From: Chitinispirillaceae bacterium
Lineage (GTDB): Bacteria > Fibrobacterota > Chitinivibrionia > Chitinivibrionales > Chitinispirillaceae
Direction of reading: 5' to 3'
DNA length: 39,799 nucleotides
Assembly (NCBI GenBank): GCA_016929595.1
Contig: JAFGIN010000224.1
Coordinates: 1 to 39,799 of the forward strand
Position 1 is the stretch's first letter, and every line of letters begins with the position of its first letter. Shown here piece by piece: positions 1 through 6,808 of this stretch. The notes beneath the pieces are model-generated. The model ran no database searches. It was not told the origin of the DNA and was given only the letters and a program-made list of their open reading frames with translations. A program made the position numbers and the translations under genes.

Positions 1-74
1 CGAGGGAAGGGAGACATTCGCGAGTTTACTCATCTCCCTCCACCGTTATCGGGGGAGGGATCAAGGGTAGGGGT
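1..74. repeat. GC-rich dispersed repeat, copy 1 (cut by window edge)
   Basis: This stretch matches 168-241 almost base for base at an offset of 167 bp. Differences are a few bases, such as CGCGAG versus CACGAG and TCAAGGG versus TTATGGG. It contains the hairpin-forming pair CTCCCTCC / GGGGGAGGGA and ends in GGGTAGGGGT. No coding function is apparent; open frames across it simply follow the repeat. It is probably the right part of an element whose left end lies outside the window. Confidence 0.85.
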
Positions 75-80
75 TGGAGG

Positions 81-112
81 GAGTTGTGGAGTTGTGGAGT
101 TGTGGAGTTGTG
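81..112. repeat. Four tandem copies of the 8-mer GAGTTGTG
   Basis: Four perfect head-to-tail copies of GAGTTGTG lie between the two copies of the larger GC-rich repeat. An 8-bp unit is not a multiple of three and no gene covers it, so it is a non-coding short tandem repeat. Confidence 0.9.
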
Positions 113-138
113 GATTCGCGGGTTCACTATCGACGCAC

Positions 139-241
139 ACCCCTATCCCCGACCCTTCCCCCGGTTACGAGGGAAGGGAGACATTCACGAGTTTACTCAT
201 CTCCCTCCACCGTTATCGGGGGAGGGATTATGGGTAGGGGT
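139..241. repeat. GC-rich dispersed repeat, copy 2 (complete, about 103 bp)
   Basis: The element is bounded by inverted ends ACCCCTATCCC (139-149) and GGGTAGGGGT (232-241). Inside are two further pairings: CCCTTCCC with GGGAAGGG, and CTCCCTCC with GGGGGAGGG. The right 74 bp repeat positions 1-74. A fragment of the left part (ACCCCTATCCC followed by a CCTTCCCC block) recurs at 18609. The architecture is that of a small structured, non-coding dispersed repeat. It sits directly upstream of the pilin genes. Confidence 0.75.
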
Positions 242-309
242 AAATGTAGAGGGGGCGTGCGATTAAGTGAAATTTGCAAGTAACAAACAAATTTCCGTAT
301 GGTAATACT

Positions 310-669
310 ATGAAACATCTACAATTTTTTATTATATCCAAAAGCGGCTACTCACTCCTTGAAGTCACCATTGCGCTTGCTTTACTTTTCTTTACACTCG
401 CTCCATTGTCGGTTATGATACATCGCAATAATGCTCTAATACATGCACGGCAGGAAATTATTGCAATGTGCCTGCTTGAGCAGGAGATTGCCCGTGCGAA
501 ATGCAGGTCACTCAATATTCTTCCGGTTCAACGCAGAGTAATTAATAACGCAGAGTGGATAATTACATCAGAGGTCAGCGGGGATAAACTTAAGACCGTT
601 ACCATGGTTGCATCATTATTTGGTAAGGAGCGGGGACGATCCGTTTTTTATGAATTTACCGATCAATAA
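310..669 (+). CDS. Type II secretion/type IV pilus minor pseudopilin (GspI/PilV-like)
   Basis: A protein of about 119 aa with a class III prepilin signal. A short basic leader ends in Gly, followed by YSLLEV with the conserved Glu at +5, then a hydrophobic helix (ALALLFFTLAPLSVM). A prepilin peptidase would cut after the Gly, and the helix would pack into a pilus or pseudopilus core. An in-frame TTG at 274 would add 12 residues before the leader, so I chose the ATG at 310. The body is short and has no recognisable C-terminal motif. The next gene starts inside its end (20-bp overlap), so translation is probably coupled. GspI/PilV is the best match by size and order, but GspH-like is not excluded. 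Confidence 0.75.
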   Translation: MKHLQFFIISKSGYSLLEVTIALALLFFTLAPLSVMIHRNNALIHARQEIIAMCLLEQEIARAKCRSLNILPVQRRVINNAEWIITSEVSGDKLKTVTMVASLFGKERGRSVFYEFTDQ

Positions 670-1099
670 ACAGTCCGGAATATCAGCCGGGTTTACCCTT
701 ATCGAGGTTATTGTCGCAATTGTTGTCAGTACGCCTGTTCTTCTGCTCACATTTTTCTATTTTACCGATATTGAAAAGGGGCATCTCTTTCAAACTAAAC
801 AGGCAAAAGATATTGAAACAATGGTACTTTTCAAAAAGCGGATTGATACTGCTGTTAATTCTCTTATTACCATTGAAACAGTCTCGGAGATTGAAGTACG
901 CGGGACTGATAACCATGATTCGCTTCTCTCATTGCGCTATGTCAACAAATTATTGTACCGCAACAGCACCATTCTTTGTGATCATATAAAAAGTTTTAAA
1001 GTCGTGAAGGATCAGAATTGTGATCATAAAACGGTACTTTTATGGGAATGTACCCTTGAAAACGGTGCATGGATCAGCGGAGGGAAGCTTTTTAAATGA
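650..1099 (+). CDS. Minor pseudopilin (GspJ/PilW-like)
   Basis: The protein of about 149 aa carries a textbook prepilin motif near residue 15 (AGFTLIEVIVAIVVS). It has G|F at the cleavage site, Glu at +5 and a hydrophobic N-terminal helix. The ATG at 650 is preferred over an upstream TTG at 608. An AAGGAG lies 20 bp upstream, which is rather far, so translation may depend on the overlapping upstream gene. The remainder is a small mixed domain with a Cys pair near the C-terminus (LCDHIKSFKV...NCDHK), which could form a disulphide. The gene is the second of three overlapping pilin-like genes, the usual order of minor pseudopilins I-J-K. The exact family is inferred from position and the N-terminal motif. 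Confidence 0.75.
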   Translation: MNLPINKQSGISAGFTLIEVIVAIVVSTPVLLLTFFYFTDIEKGHLFQTKQAKDIETMVLFKKRIDTAVNSLITIETVSEIEVRGTDNHDSLLSLRYVNKLLYRNSTILCDHIKSFKVVKDQNCDHKTVLLWECTLENGAWISGGKLFK

Positions 1100-2430
1100 A
1101 CAGGAACTCCTCCGGGTATATTCTCTATACGCTGTTAATTCTTTCATCAATCAGCTTTATTATCTTTCTTGTTACGCTTTACAGCATTCGCTCGGCACTC
1201 CGCACAACTTCCAGTGCATGTGGCATCGCACAGGCTCATCAACTCGCTCAATCGGGGATTGCACGGGCTGAGTTTTTTCTCAATGGAAATGATGGTCACT
1301 CAATTTCCTGGGAAACAGATAACTATGAAGAACACCCGGGTAATTTTGGCAGTATAAAGATCAGTATAAAAAAAATCGGCTTCTATTCCCGCATTCTTTC
1401 TATCGGACAACGCAAAATGTATTCCGATTCGTTAAGTGGTCTTGCCGGCAGAACTGTTCCGGAGGTTTTCAAGCATGCAATGGTACTAACCAGTGTAAGT
1501 GGCGGTTGTCTTTTCTTAGAAAACAGTGCAGTGCAGGGTACCGTCGTGCTTCACCATGGATATATCACCAACAAACCTCACGGGCGCAGACCGATTCCCG
1601 GCTATGAAAAGAAAACGTTTACATTTCCATCACCGGATGTCCCCTTCGATTCGTTAGCATATGCCAATACTATACAGTTGCTGTTAAAGGATAATCCACC
1701 TGAAGATAGTGCTCCGGATCACAAGCGGAGATCCACTACCACAAATGCACCGAAAGACAGCCTGGTTACATCAGAAAAAACCTTACTGATACATGGCGAT
1801 CTTATAATGAAAAATCCGGTTTCTCACAAGAAAATTATCGTGAATGGAAATGCACATATTCCTTCCGATATATCATGTGACGCACTCTGGCTTCATGCCA
1901 GAAGTATCAGTCTCAGCGGAGCGATTTCAAAGCACTCTCTTTTTGTCGCGGATAACGGCATCACAATTACCGGGGGTTATCACAACTCACAATTTATCGC
2001 AACTGATTCAATTATCATTTCGGAAGATCCGATTCTGGGAAGAGCGAATTGTATAGCGGTACTCAGAAAGCTCAGAAAAGACTCAACATTTACCGGTGGA
2101 ATCTATGTGAAATCCACCAGAGAACTTAAAGGTACGCTGATCAGCCTGATCGATCCACAATGTGTCGCATTAAAGCGGGTACCGTATGATGTATCAATTT
2201 CAATAACCCCTGGATTTTATCACAAAGGATATATCATCACCGATCACGATATTGACATACAAAAAGGAGTTATTGAAGGTGGAATCTGGGTGCGTTCGAT
2301 ACTTACAAGATATAATTCTGTTTCGTATACAAATGCACTTATAGGGGTTATCATAAAACCGCTCAAGGAGGAGATCAGCTTTCCACTGATTGGCGATCCG
2401 CCATTAAAAGTGATCATCGCGGGGCATTGA
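1096..2430 (+). CDS. GspK/PilX-like pilus assembly protein with large repetitive C-terminal domain
   Basis: A 444-aa protein. An N-terminal pilin-like hydrophobic helix (residues about 8-30, SGYILYTLLILSSISFIIFL) is followed by an AxxLAxSGIARAEFFL stretch typical of PilX/GspK N-termini. The classical FTLxE cleavage motif is absent, as in many PilX/GspK proteins. Residues about 130-440 are Gly/Ile/Val-rich with recurring short strands (HGDLIMKN, VNGNAHIP, SISLSGAI, NGITITGG), suggesting a beta-solenoid-like surface domain. The ATG at 1096 overlaps the preceding stop by 4 bp (ATGA), so the three genes form a coupled unit. It is the last gene before a convergent junction with lpxA. Its exact function, tip protein of a pilus or a secretion pseudopilus, cannot be told from sequence alone. 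Confidence 0.65.
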   Translation: MNRNSSGYILYTLLILSSISFIIFLVTLYSIRSALRTTSSACGIAQAHQLAQSGIARAEFFLNGNDGHSISWETDNYEEHPGNFGSIKISIKKIGFYSRILSIGQRKMYSDSLSGLAGRTVPEVFKHAMVLTSVSGGCLFLENSAVQGTVVLHHGYITNKPHGRRPIPGYEKKTFTFPSPDVPFDSLAYANTIQLLLKDNPPEDSAPDHKRRSTTTNAPKDSLVTSEKTLLIHGDLIMKNPVSHKKIIVNGNAHIPSDISCDALWLHARSISLSGAISKHSLFVADNGITITGGYHNSQFIATDSIIISEDPILGRANCIAVLRKLRKDSTFTGGIYVKSTRELKGTLISLIDPQCVALKRVPYDVSISITPGFYHKGYIITDHDIDIQKGVIEGGIWVRSILTRYNSVSYTNALIGVIIKPLKEEISFPLIGDPPLKVIIAGH

Positions 2431-2511
2431 TCCAGCCATATGGCAGGCGGGTCTTCCGGCCGACTGCAAATGCCCATTGCATGAAGCTTGACAGCTGTTT
2501 TTGAAGGTGAC

Positions 2512-2549
2512 TTCGAGAGCCTCAGTCCCCGTTGGTTGAGGCACTCGAA
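2512..2549. terminator. Inverted repeat between convergent genes, possible bidirectional terminator
   Basis: Arms TTCGAGAGCCTCA and TGAGGCACTCGAA can form a long stem with a 2-bp internal mismatch and a loop of about 12 nt. It lies in the 187-bp gap where the pilin operon (plus) and lpxA (minus) converge. That position suits termination from both sides, but there is no U-tract, so it may instead be a REP-like element. Confidence 0.45.
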
Positions 2550-2617
2550 ACCAACGATTATTGCAAAGAAAACAATGGGATTACCGGTCATCCGGTAGTC
2601 TGGCCGTCGTTCTTCAC

Positions 2618-3424
2618 TCAGTCAGCATCTCCGGTATCAACTTTCATCCGCATAATCCCCCGTGAACTCGACTTTACAAAATCAATTAACAGTTTCACAT
2701 CAGGATCTCCGGAAAATTTCTGTTCGAGTTTAACAAGCGCATCACTCTGAGAGAGGTTTTCTCTGAAAAGAATCTTGTAGGCGCGTTTAATATTCATCCG
2801 CTGCTCTGATGAAAATCCACGGCGCTCGAGGCCGACTTTGTTTATGCCGACAATCCTGCTCTCACCTTCACCACCACAGATCGCATAGGGGACAACATCA
2901 GAAAATGGTTTTGCCACCGCAGCGACCATCGCATAATCCCCGATTCTTGTAAATTGATGAACCGGAACAATACCACCTATGGTTACATAGTTGCCAACTT
3001 CCACATGACCCGCCATAGCAAGTCCGTTTGAGATGGTAACCTCATTACCAATGAGACAATCATGCGCGACATGACAGTATGCCATAATCCAGCAATTACT
3101 GCCGATTCTGGTTTCGCCACGGGCTGTCGTTCCACGATTGATAGTAACAAATTCACGAAGGAGGGTGTTATCTCCAATGAATGTAAAGGTCTTTTCGTTA
3201 TCGAATTTTTTATCCTGCGGGATAAGACCGACCGCTGCACTTTTGAATATTCTACACTTTGAACCGATACGTGTCCCCTCGCCTATCATGACATGGGGAC
3301 CGACAGATGTTCCATCACCGATCTGTACATCAGATTCGATGACAGTATAGGGTCCGATAGTAACATTTTCACCAATCTGAACATCGGTATCGATAATTGC
3401 AGTCGGATGTATTACAGTAGCCAT
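2618..3424 (-). CDS. lpxA: Acyl-ACP--UDP-N-acetylglucosamine O-acyltransferase LpxA
   Basis: The 268-aa protein catalyses the first step of lipid A synthesis, transfer of 3-hydroxyacyl from ACP to the 3-OH of UDP-GlcNAc in the cytoplasm. The N-terminal about 190 residues are hexapeptide repeats of a left-handed beta-helix (HPTAIIDTDVQIGENVTIGP and following). The catalytic His lies in CHVAHDCLIG, aligning with E. coli His125. The downstream GHVEVGNYVTIGG and VHQFTRIGDYAMV blocks are typical. A helical C-terminal domain follows (SSEQRMNIKRAYKILFRENL). Length matches the family (about 260-270). It starts 18 bp after the lpxC-fabZ stop and is the last gene of the minus-strand envelope block. The ribosome binding site is weak. 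Confidence 0.96.
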   Translation of the reverse strand: MATVIHPTAIIDTDVQIGENVTIGPYTVIESDVQIGDGTSVGPHVMIGEGTRIGSKCRIFKSAAVGLIPQDKKFDNEKTFTFIGDNTLLREFVTINRGTTARGETRIGSNCWIMAYCHVAHDCLIGNEVTISNGLAMAGHVEVGNYVTIGGIVPVHQFTRIGDYAMVAAVAKPFSDVVPYAICGGEGESRIVGINKVGLERRGFSSEQRMNIKRAYKILFRENLSQSDALVKLEQKFSGDPDVKLLIDFVKSSSRGIMRMKVDTGDAD

Positions 3425-3442
3425 ATATTTTATTTATTCCAA

Positions 3443-4816
3443 TCAGCCAAACATCGCGAGCCCTTCAGCTTCGCAAACAAGTTTATCTTCGACATAGCAC
3501 TTCCCGGCAAACTTACCGGTTCCTCTTCTGAACTGAAGCATCTTTACCTCAATTCGTAACGCATCACCGGGACGAACGATTCCCCTGAAACGCGCATTAT
3601 CAATTCCCATGAAAAGTACATTTGCTGCCGGTGCAGCCAGATCAGCATTTTCTTTATACAAGCCCATAATACCTGCAGCCTGAGCTATCGCCTCGATCAT
3701 AAGAACACCGGGCATCACAGGATTTCCAGGAAAATGTCCCTGGAAAAAGTTATCGTTAAAGGAGACATTCTTGTATGCTACAATGTTCTTTCCCGGATCG
3801 AGTTCCGAGACTTTATCGATAAGAAGAAATGGTTGACGATGTGGAAGTATTTTGAGAATATCTTCATAGGAAAGACTTACCGATGACACTTTCTTTTCTA
3901 CTTTTGACTTAAGATTAAGAGCTTCACGGATTTTATGCGCAACGGCAATATTGGCAGCGTGTCCTGTGCGTGCTCCGATAATATGGGCCTTTATTGGCTT
4001 GCCAAGAAGGTACAGGTCGCCAATGAGATCAATCGCCTTGTGCCTGCAGGGCTCATTATAAAAACGTAATTCGGTATTGTTAAGAAACCCGTTTTTACCC
4101 GGTCCGATCGGCCCCTGATATGCAAACAACCGGCGCATGTAATCGATATGTTCTTTAGTCAGTTCGACATCCTGAACAACAAGTGCGCTGTCAAGTGATC
4201 CGCCTTTAATGAGCCCCAGCTCCCTGAGTTTCATTATTTCGGAAAGGAAACAAAACGTTCGTGAAGGTGCGAAGTCCTTTACATAATCATCAAGCGTGAA
4301 CAGTGTGGTATACTGAGCGCCAAGTGCCGGATAGTTATAATCGATTTCGAGTGTCAATCTAAAATGATCCAGCGGAAAGACCGCAAGTGCAATGTCACCT
4401 TTTACATACATCACCGGCTCATCAATGGTGATATATTGTCGTTCCGCCTGCTGTTCAACGATTCCTGCCTGCTGAACCAGCTCTACATACGGCATCGCGC
4501 TGCCATCCATAAGCGGCAGTTCTTCAGCTTCGACCTCGACTTTACAGTTGTCAATTCCAAGACCGGCAAAACAGGACATGAGATGTTCGATTGAATAAAC
4601 GCGAATATCACCTTTTCCAAGAGTTGTACCCCGTGCAAGATCAACGACGTTGTCTATATCGGCAACAATCTCTGGTTTGTTTTCCAGATCGGTACGGATG
4701 AATCTGATCCCGTAGTTTTCTGGTGCAGGATTAAGAGTGACTGTGGCCGGAATACCTCTATGAAGCCCAACCCCCGTTAATGAAACGCTTTTTGCGATGG
4801 TCTGCTGCTGTGCCAT
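3443..4816 (-). CDS. lpxC-fabZ: Bifunctional LpxC deacetylase / FabZ 3-hydroxyacyl-ACP dehydratase
   Basis: The 457-aa protein fuses two enzymes. Residues about 1-300 are LpxC, the Zn-dependent deacetylase that commits UDP-3-O-acyl-GlcNAc to lipid A. Zinc ligands are visible in SIEHLMSCF and in CRHKAIDLIGD, with the conserved GHAANIAVAHK beyond. Residues about 310-457 are FabZ, a hot-dog dehydratase of fatty acid synthesis, with LPHRQPFLLIDKV and GHFPGNPVMPGVLMIEA carrying the catalytic His and Glu. Both domains look intact. This fusion is known from Bacteroidota and relatives, and it links use and supply of hydroxyacyl-ACP in one polypeptide. An AAGGAT lies upstream of the ATG. It is followed by lpxA after 18 bp and separated from lpxD by 371 bp of repeat-rich DNA. 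Confidence 0.96.
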   Translation of the reverse strand: MAQQQTIAKSVSLTGVGLHRGIPATVTLNPAPENYGIRFIRTDLENKPEIVADIDNVVDLARGTTLGKGDIRVYSIEHLMSCFAGLGIDNCKVEVEAEELPLMDGSAMPYVELVQQAGIVEQQAERQYITIDEPVMYVKGDIALAVFPLDHFRLTLEIDYNYPALGAQYTTLFTLDDYVKDFAPSRTFCFLSEIMKLRELGLIKGGSLDSALVVQDVELTKEHIDYMRRLFAYQGPIGPGKNGFLNNTELRFYNEPCRHKAIDLIGDLYLLGKPIKAHIIGARTGHAANIAVAHKIREALNLKSKVEKKVSSVSLSYEDILKILPHRQPFLLIDKVSELDPGKNIVAYKNVSFNDNFFQGHFPGNPVMPGVLMIEAIAQAAGIMGLYKENADLAAPAANVLFMGIDNARFRGIVRPGDALRIEVKMLQFRRGTGKFAGKCYVEDKLVCEAEGLAMFG

Positions 4817-5187
4817 AATGCACGGAAATCCTTTCGATTATTCTGTGCCGCCTGTTGCTTTCGACATCTCTGAACTGGTCCCACCATTGATCCGCTTAAA
4901 TCTCTCCGGAAACAACAGACAACAAACCAGACCTGATACGATTCCCCAAGCGAAACAGGAGGCCAATTTTAGTACTTAATATACAATTAACAAAATATAT
5001 AGCGGGAAGAGGGGAAATGGGAAATTTGAAGTGAGAAGTGAGAAGTAAAAAGCTATTTGCTGTTGGCTGTTAGCCTTTAACGGGAAAAAAAATCTTTAAA
5101 AAGCCAATAACCAAAAGCAAACAGCCTCATATCACCCAAAACAGGAAAAACATCATCGCCTTATTTTCATCCTTCATCCTTCATCCT
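4817..5187. other. 371-bp repeat-rich gap between lpxC-fabZ and lpxD
   Basis: No credible gene is present. From left to right it holds the lpxC upstream region, a short GAAGTGA direct repeat near 5030-5046, and an imperfect inverted pair (TTTGCTGTTGGCTGTTAGCC near 5057 against a GGCT/CAAAAGCAAACAGCC stretch near 5100-5127). The heptamer array described separately forms its right end. A promoter for lpxC-fabZ/lpxA may lie here because the gap breaks an otherwise tight gene series, but I could not assign -35/-10 boxes. Confidence 0.6.
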
Positions 5188-5208
5188 TCATCCTTCACCC
5201 TTCACCCT
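5167..5208. repeat. Six 7-bp tandem repeats running through the lpxD stop codon
   Basis: Four units of TCATCCT followed by two of TCACCCT, head to tail. On the minus strand these read as GGATGA-type units, and the lpxD stop codon (complement of 5188-5190) lies in unit four. The last residues of LpxD (RVKGEG) are therefore encoded by the array. A 7-bp unit changes frame with each gain or loss, so copy-number change would alter the C-terminal tail only. Confidence 0.9.
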
Positions 5209-6222
5209 TCCAAGCTCTTCTACTTCTTTCTTTAACTGCTTAATCTCTTTCAGCAATGAGGGCAAGGACGCTTGCGCAGCCTCTATTCGCCTCATTTTCA
5301 TCAGATCACGCGCCGGATACCCTGTAATTTTTGCTCCGGGCTCTACACTTTTTGAAACGCCGGCCTTTGCACCTACAAAGGCTCCATCACCAATTTCGAT
5401 ATGTCCGACAAAGCCAGCCTGACCTGCAAGAATAACTCTTTTGCCAATAACCGTACTGCCCGAAATACCAACCTGAGCAGCCATAGCTGTATCCTCGCCA
5501 ACCTTCACATTATGAGCGATATGCACAAGGTTATCGATTTTGACACCTCGTTCAATATAGGTCGGGTTAAAATTTCCGCGATCAACAGTTGTATTAGCAC
5601 CAATATCGACATCGTCCTCAAGGACAACTACTCCGAAAGCAGGTATGCGCACGAAGCGGGATCCATCCATGGCATTACCAAATCCATCACTGCCAATTAC
5701 CGCTCCGGATTGAATAATGACCCGATTTCCCAGTATGCACCCCCAGCGGATTATCGCGCCTGAATCGATACGGCAAGCGGAACCAATCCGGCAATCTTTT
5801 TCAATTACACAGTGCGCCTCGATCCTGGTCGCTTCACCAATTGTCACCCCCGCCCCAATTACTGAATGTGGCCCGACTGAAACATCGGGATGAATCGTCA
5901 CTGACGGATCTATAAAGGCTGTTGGATGAATGCCTCTGCCGAATGCCGGTGTGCAATCCTCAAACTGCTGCGCAATCTGAGCGTAACCAAGATAAGGATC
6001 TTTCACCCCAAGACAGATTTTATCTCCAAGGGAAACACCATTCTTTACAATGATAACTCTGGATTTGCATGTCTCGCAAGCCTGTGAATATTTTGCATCG
6101 GAGAGAAATGTGATATCCGATTCCTGAGCTTTCTCCGGTGTGCTGATACCGGTAATTTCCAGATCAGCAACACCATCAGGGCACTGCGCACCAATTATTT
6201 GAGCAACCCTTAAAAGCTTCAC
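5188..6222 (-). CDS. lpxD: UDP-3-O-(3-hydroxyacyl)glucosamine N-acyltransferase LpxD
   Basis: The 344-aa enzyme adds the N-linked hydroxyacyl chain in lipid A synthesis. An N-terminal uridine-binding domain (about residues 1-100, with ITGISTPEKAQESDITFLSD) precedes hexapeptide repeats (HPTAFIDPSVTIHPDVSVGP and following). The catalytic His is in NLVHIAHNVKVGE. A C-terminal helical, lysine/glutamate-rich tail follows GYPARD. The start is GTG at 6222, with GAGGAG supplied by the end of skp only 3 bp upstream, so translation is probably coupled. Length is normal (about 340). The extreme C-terminus runs into a heptamer repeat array, an unusual feature probably without effect on the active site. 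Confidence 0.96.
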   Translation of the reverse strand: MKLLRVAQIIGAQCPDGVADLEITGISTPEKAQESDITFLSDAKYSQACETCKSRVIIVKNGVSLGDKICLGVKDPYLGYAQIAQQFEDCTPAFGRGIHPTAFIDPSVTIHPDVSVGPHSVIGAGVTIGEATRIEAHCVIEKDCRIGSACRIDSGAIIRWGCILGNRVIIQSGAVIGSDGFGNAMDGSRFVRIPAFGVVVLEDDVDIGANTTVDRGNFNPTYIERGVKIDNLVHIAHNVKVGEDTAMAAQVGISGSTVIGKRVILAGQAGFVGHIEIGDGAFVGAKAGVSKSVEPGAKITGYPARDLMKMRRIEAAQASLPSLLKEIKQLKKEVEELGRVKGEG

Positions 6223-6225
6223 AAA

Positions 6226-6747
6226 TTACTTCTCCTCTTTAGCTAACGCCTGCAATACTCTTGAATTGAGATCATATGATTGTTTTGCGAAAATAATCCC
6301 GCCCGCTCTGGCATCAAAAATATAATCGTAGTTCTCATCTTTTGCTATTTTTTCGATGATTTTATTGATTTTCTCAATAATTGGCTTGGTTAACTCTTCG
6401 TTTTTGACCAGCGCTTCGCCCTTCTGACCAAATTTCTTCTGGAGAAACTCCTGATACACCGCTACCTTGTTATTCAAAGAGTCTTCCAGAGCTTTCTTTC
6501 TTTCGTTGCTGAGTAAAAGACTCTGCTTCTCGATCTGATCCTTAAGATCTTTAATCTCCTTCTGCTTCTTTGATGCTTCCTGCTCCCACTTTGCAACTTC
6601 CTTGTTGAACTTTTCCTGAGCTTCCTTTGTACCTTCATACTCAGTGAAAATCCACTCCGAATTGATAAAGCCGATTTTTAAATCGGCACAGTACGCCATG
6701 GAAACAACACTTGATACCGCAATCGCGGCCATAATTAATCTGCGCAT
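6226..6747 (-). CDS. skp: OmpH/Skp family periplasmic chaperone
   Basis: The 173-aa protein has a Sec signal peptide (MRRLIMAAIAVSSVVSMAYC then ADLKIGF). A long charged coiled-coil region follows, rich in E/K/Q (residues about 45-130), then a short C-terminal strand segment (YDYIFDARAGGIIFA). This is the Skp layout, a trimer with helical tentacles that carries unfolded outer-membrane proteins across the periplasm to BamA. A strong AGGAGG lies 6 bp before the ATG. It sits between bamA and lpxD, the order seen in many diderms. A palindrome separates it from bamA. Confidence 0.92.
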   Translation of the reverse strand: MRRLIMAAIAVSSVVSMAYCADLKIGFINSEWIFTEYEGTKEAQEKFNKEVAKWEQEASKKQKEIKDLKDQIEKQSLLLSNERKKALEDSLNNKVAVYQEFLQKKFGQKGEALVKNEELTKPIIEKINKIIEKIAKDENYDYIFDARAGGIIFAKQSYDLNSRVLQALAKEEK

Positions 6748-6764
6748 TAGAACCTCCTTTGTAT

Positions 6765-6808
6765 AGGACTGTATATGAAACGGTGCGCACCGTATAGAAT
6801 GCAGTCCT
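6765..6808. promoter_or_regulatory. 44-bp nested palindrome between bamA and skp
   Basis: Outer arms AGGACTG (6765-6771) and CAGTCCT (6802-6808) enclose the perfect 12-bp palindrome CGGTGCGCACCG (6781-6792). It begins directly after the bamA stop codon and ends before the skp ribosome binding site. It could be an mRNA processing or stabilising hairpin, an attenuator, or a protein-binding palindrome. There is no U-run, so simple intrinsic termination is unlikely. Confidence 0.5.

Noticed and set aside
74-283. Short open frames across the left-edge repeat
   Set aside because: They follow the low-complexity and repeated DNA, have no recognisable protein features and no convincing start signal.
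5167-5208. Short repeats as a CRISPR array
   Set aside because: The units are contiguous 7-mers with no spacers, and no cas genes are present.
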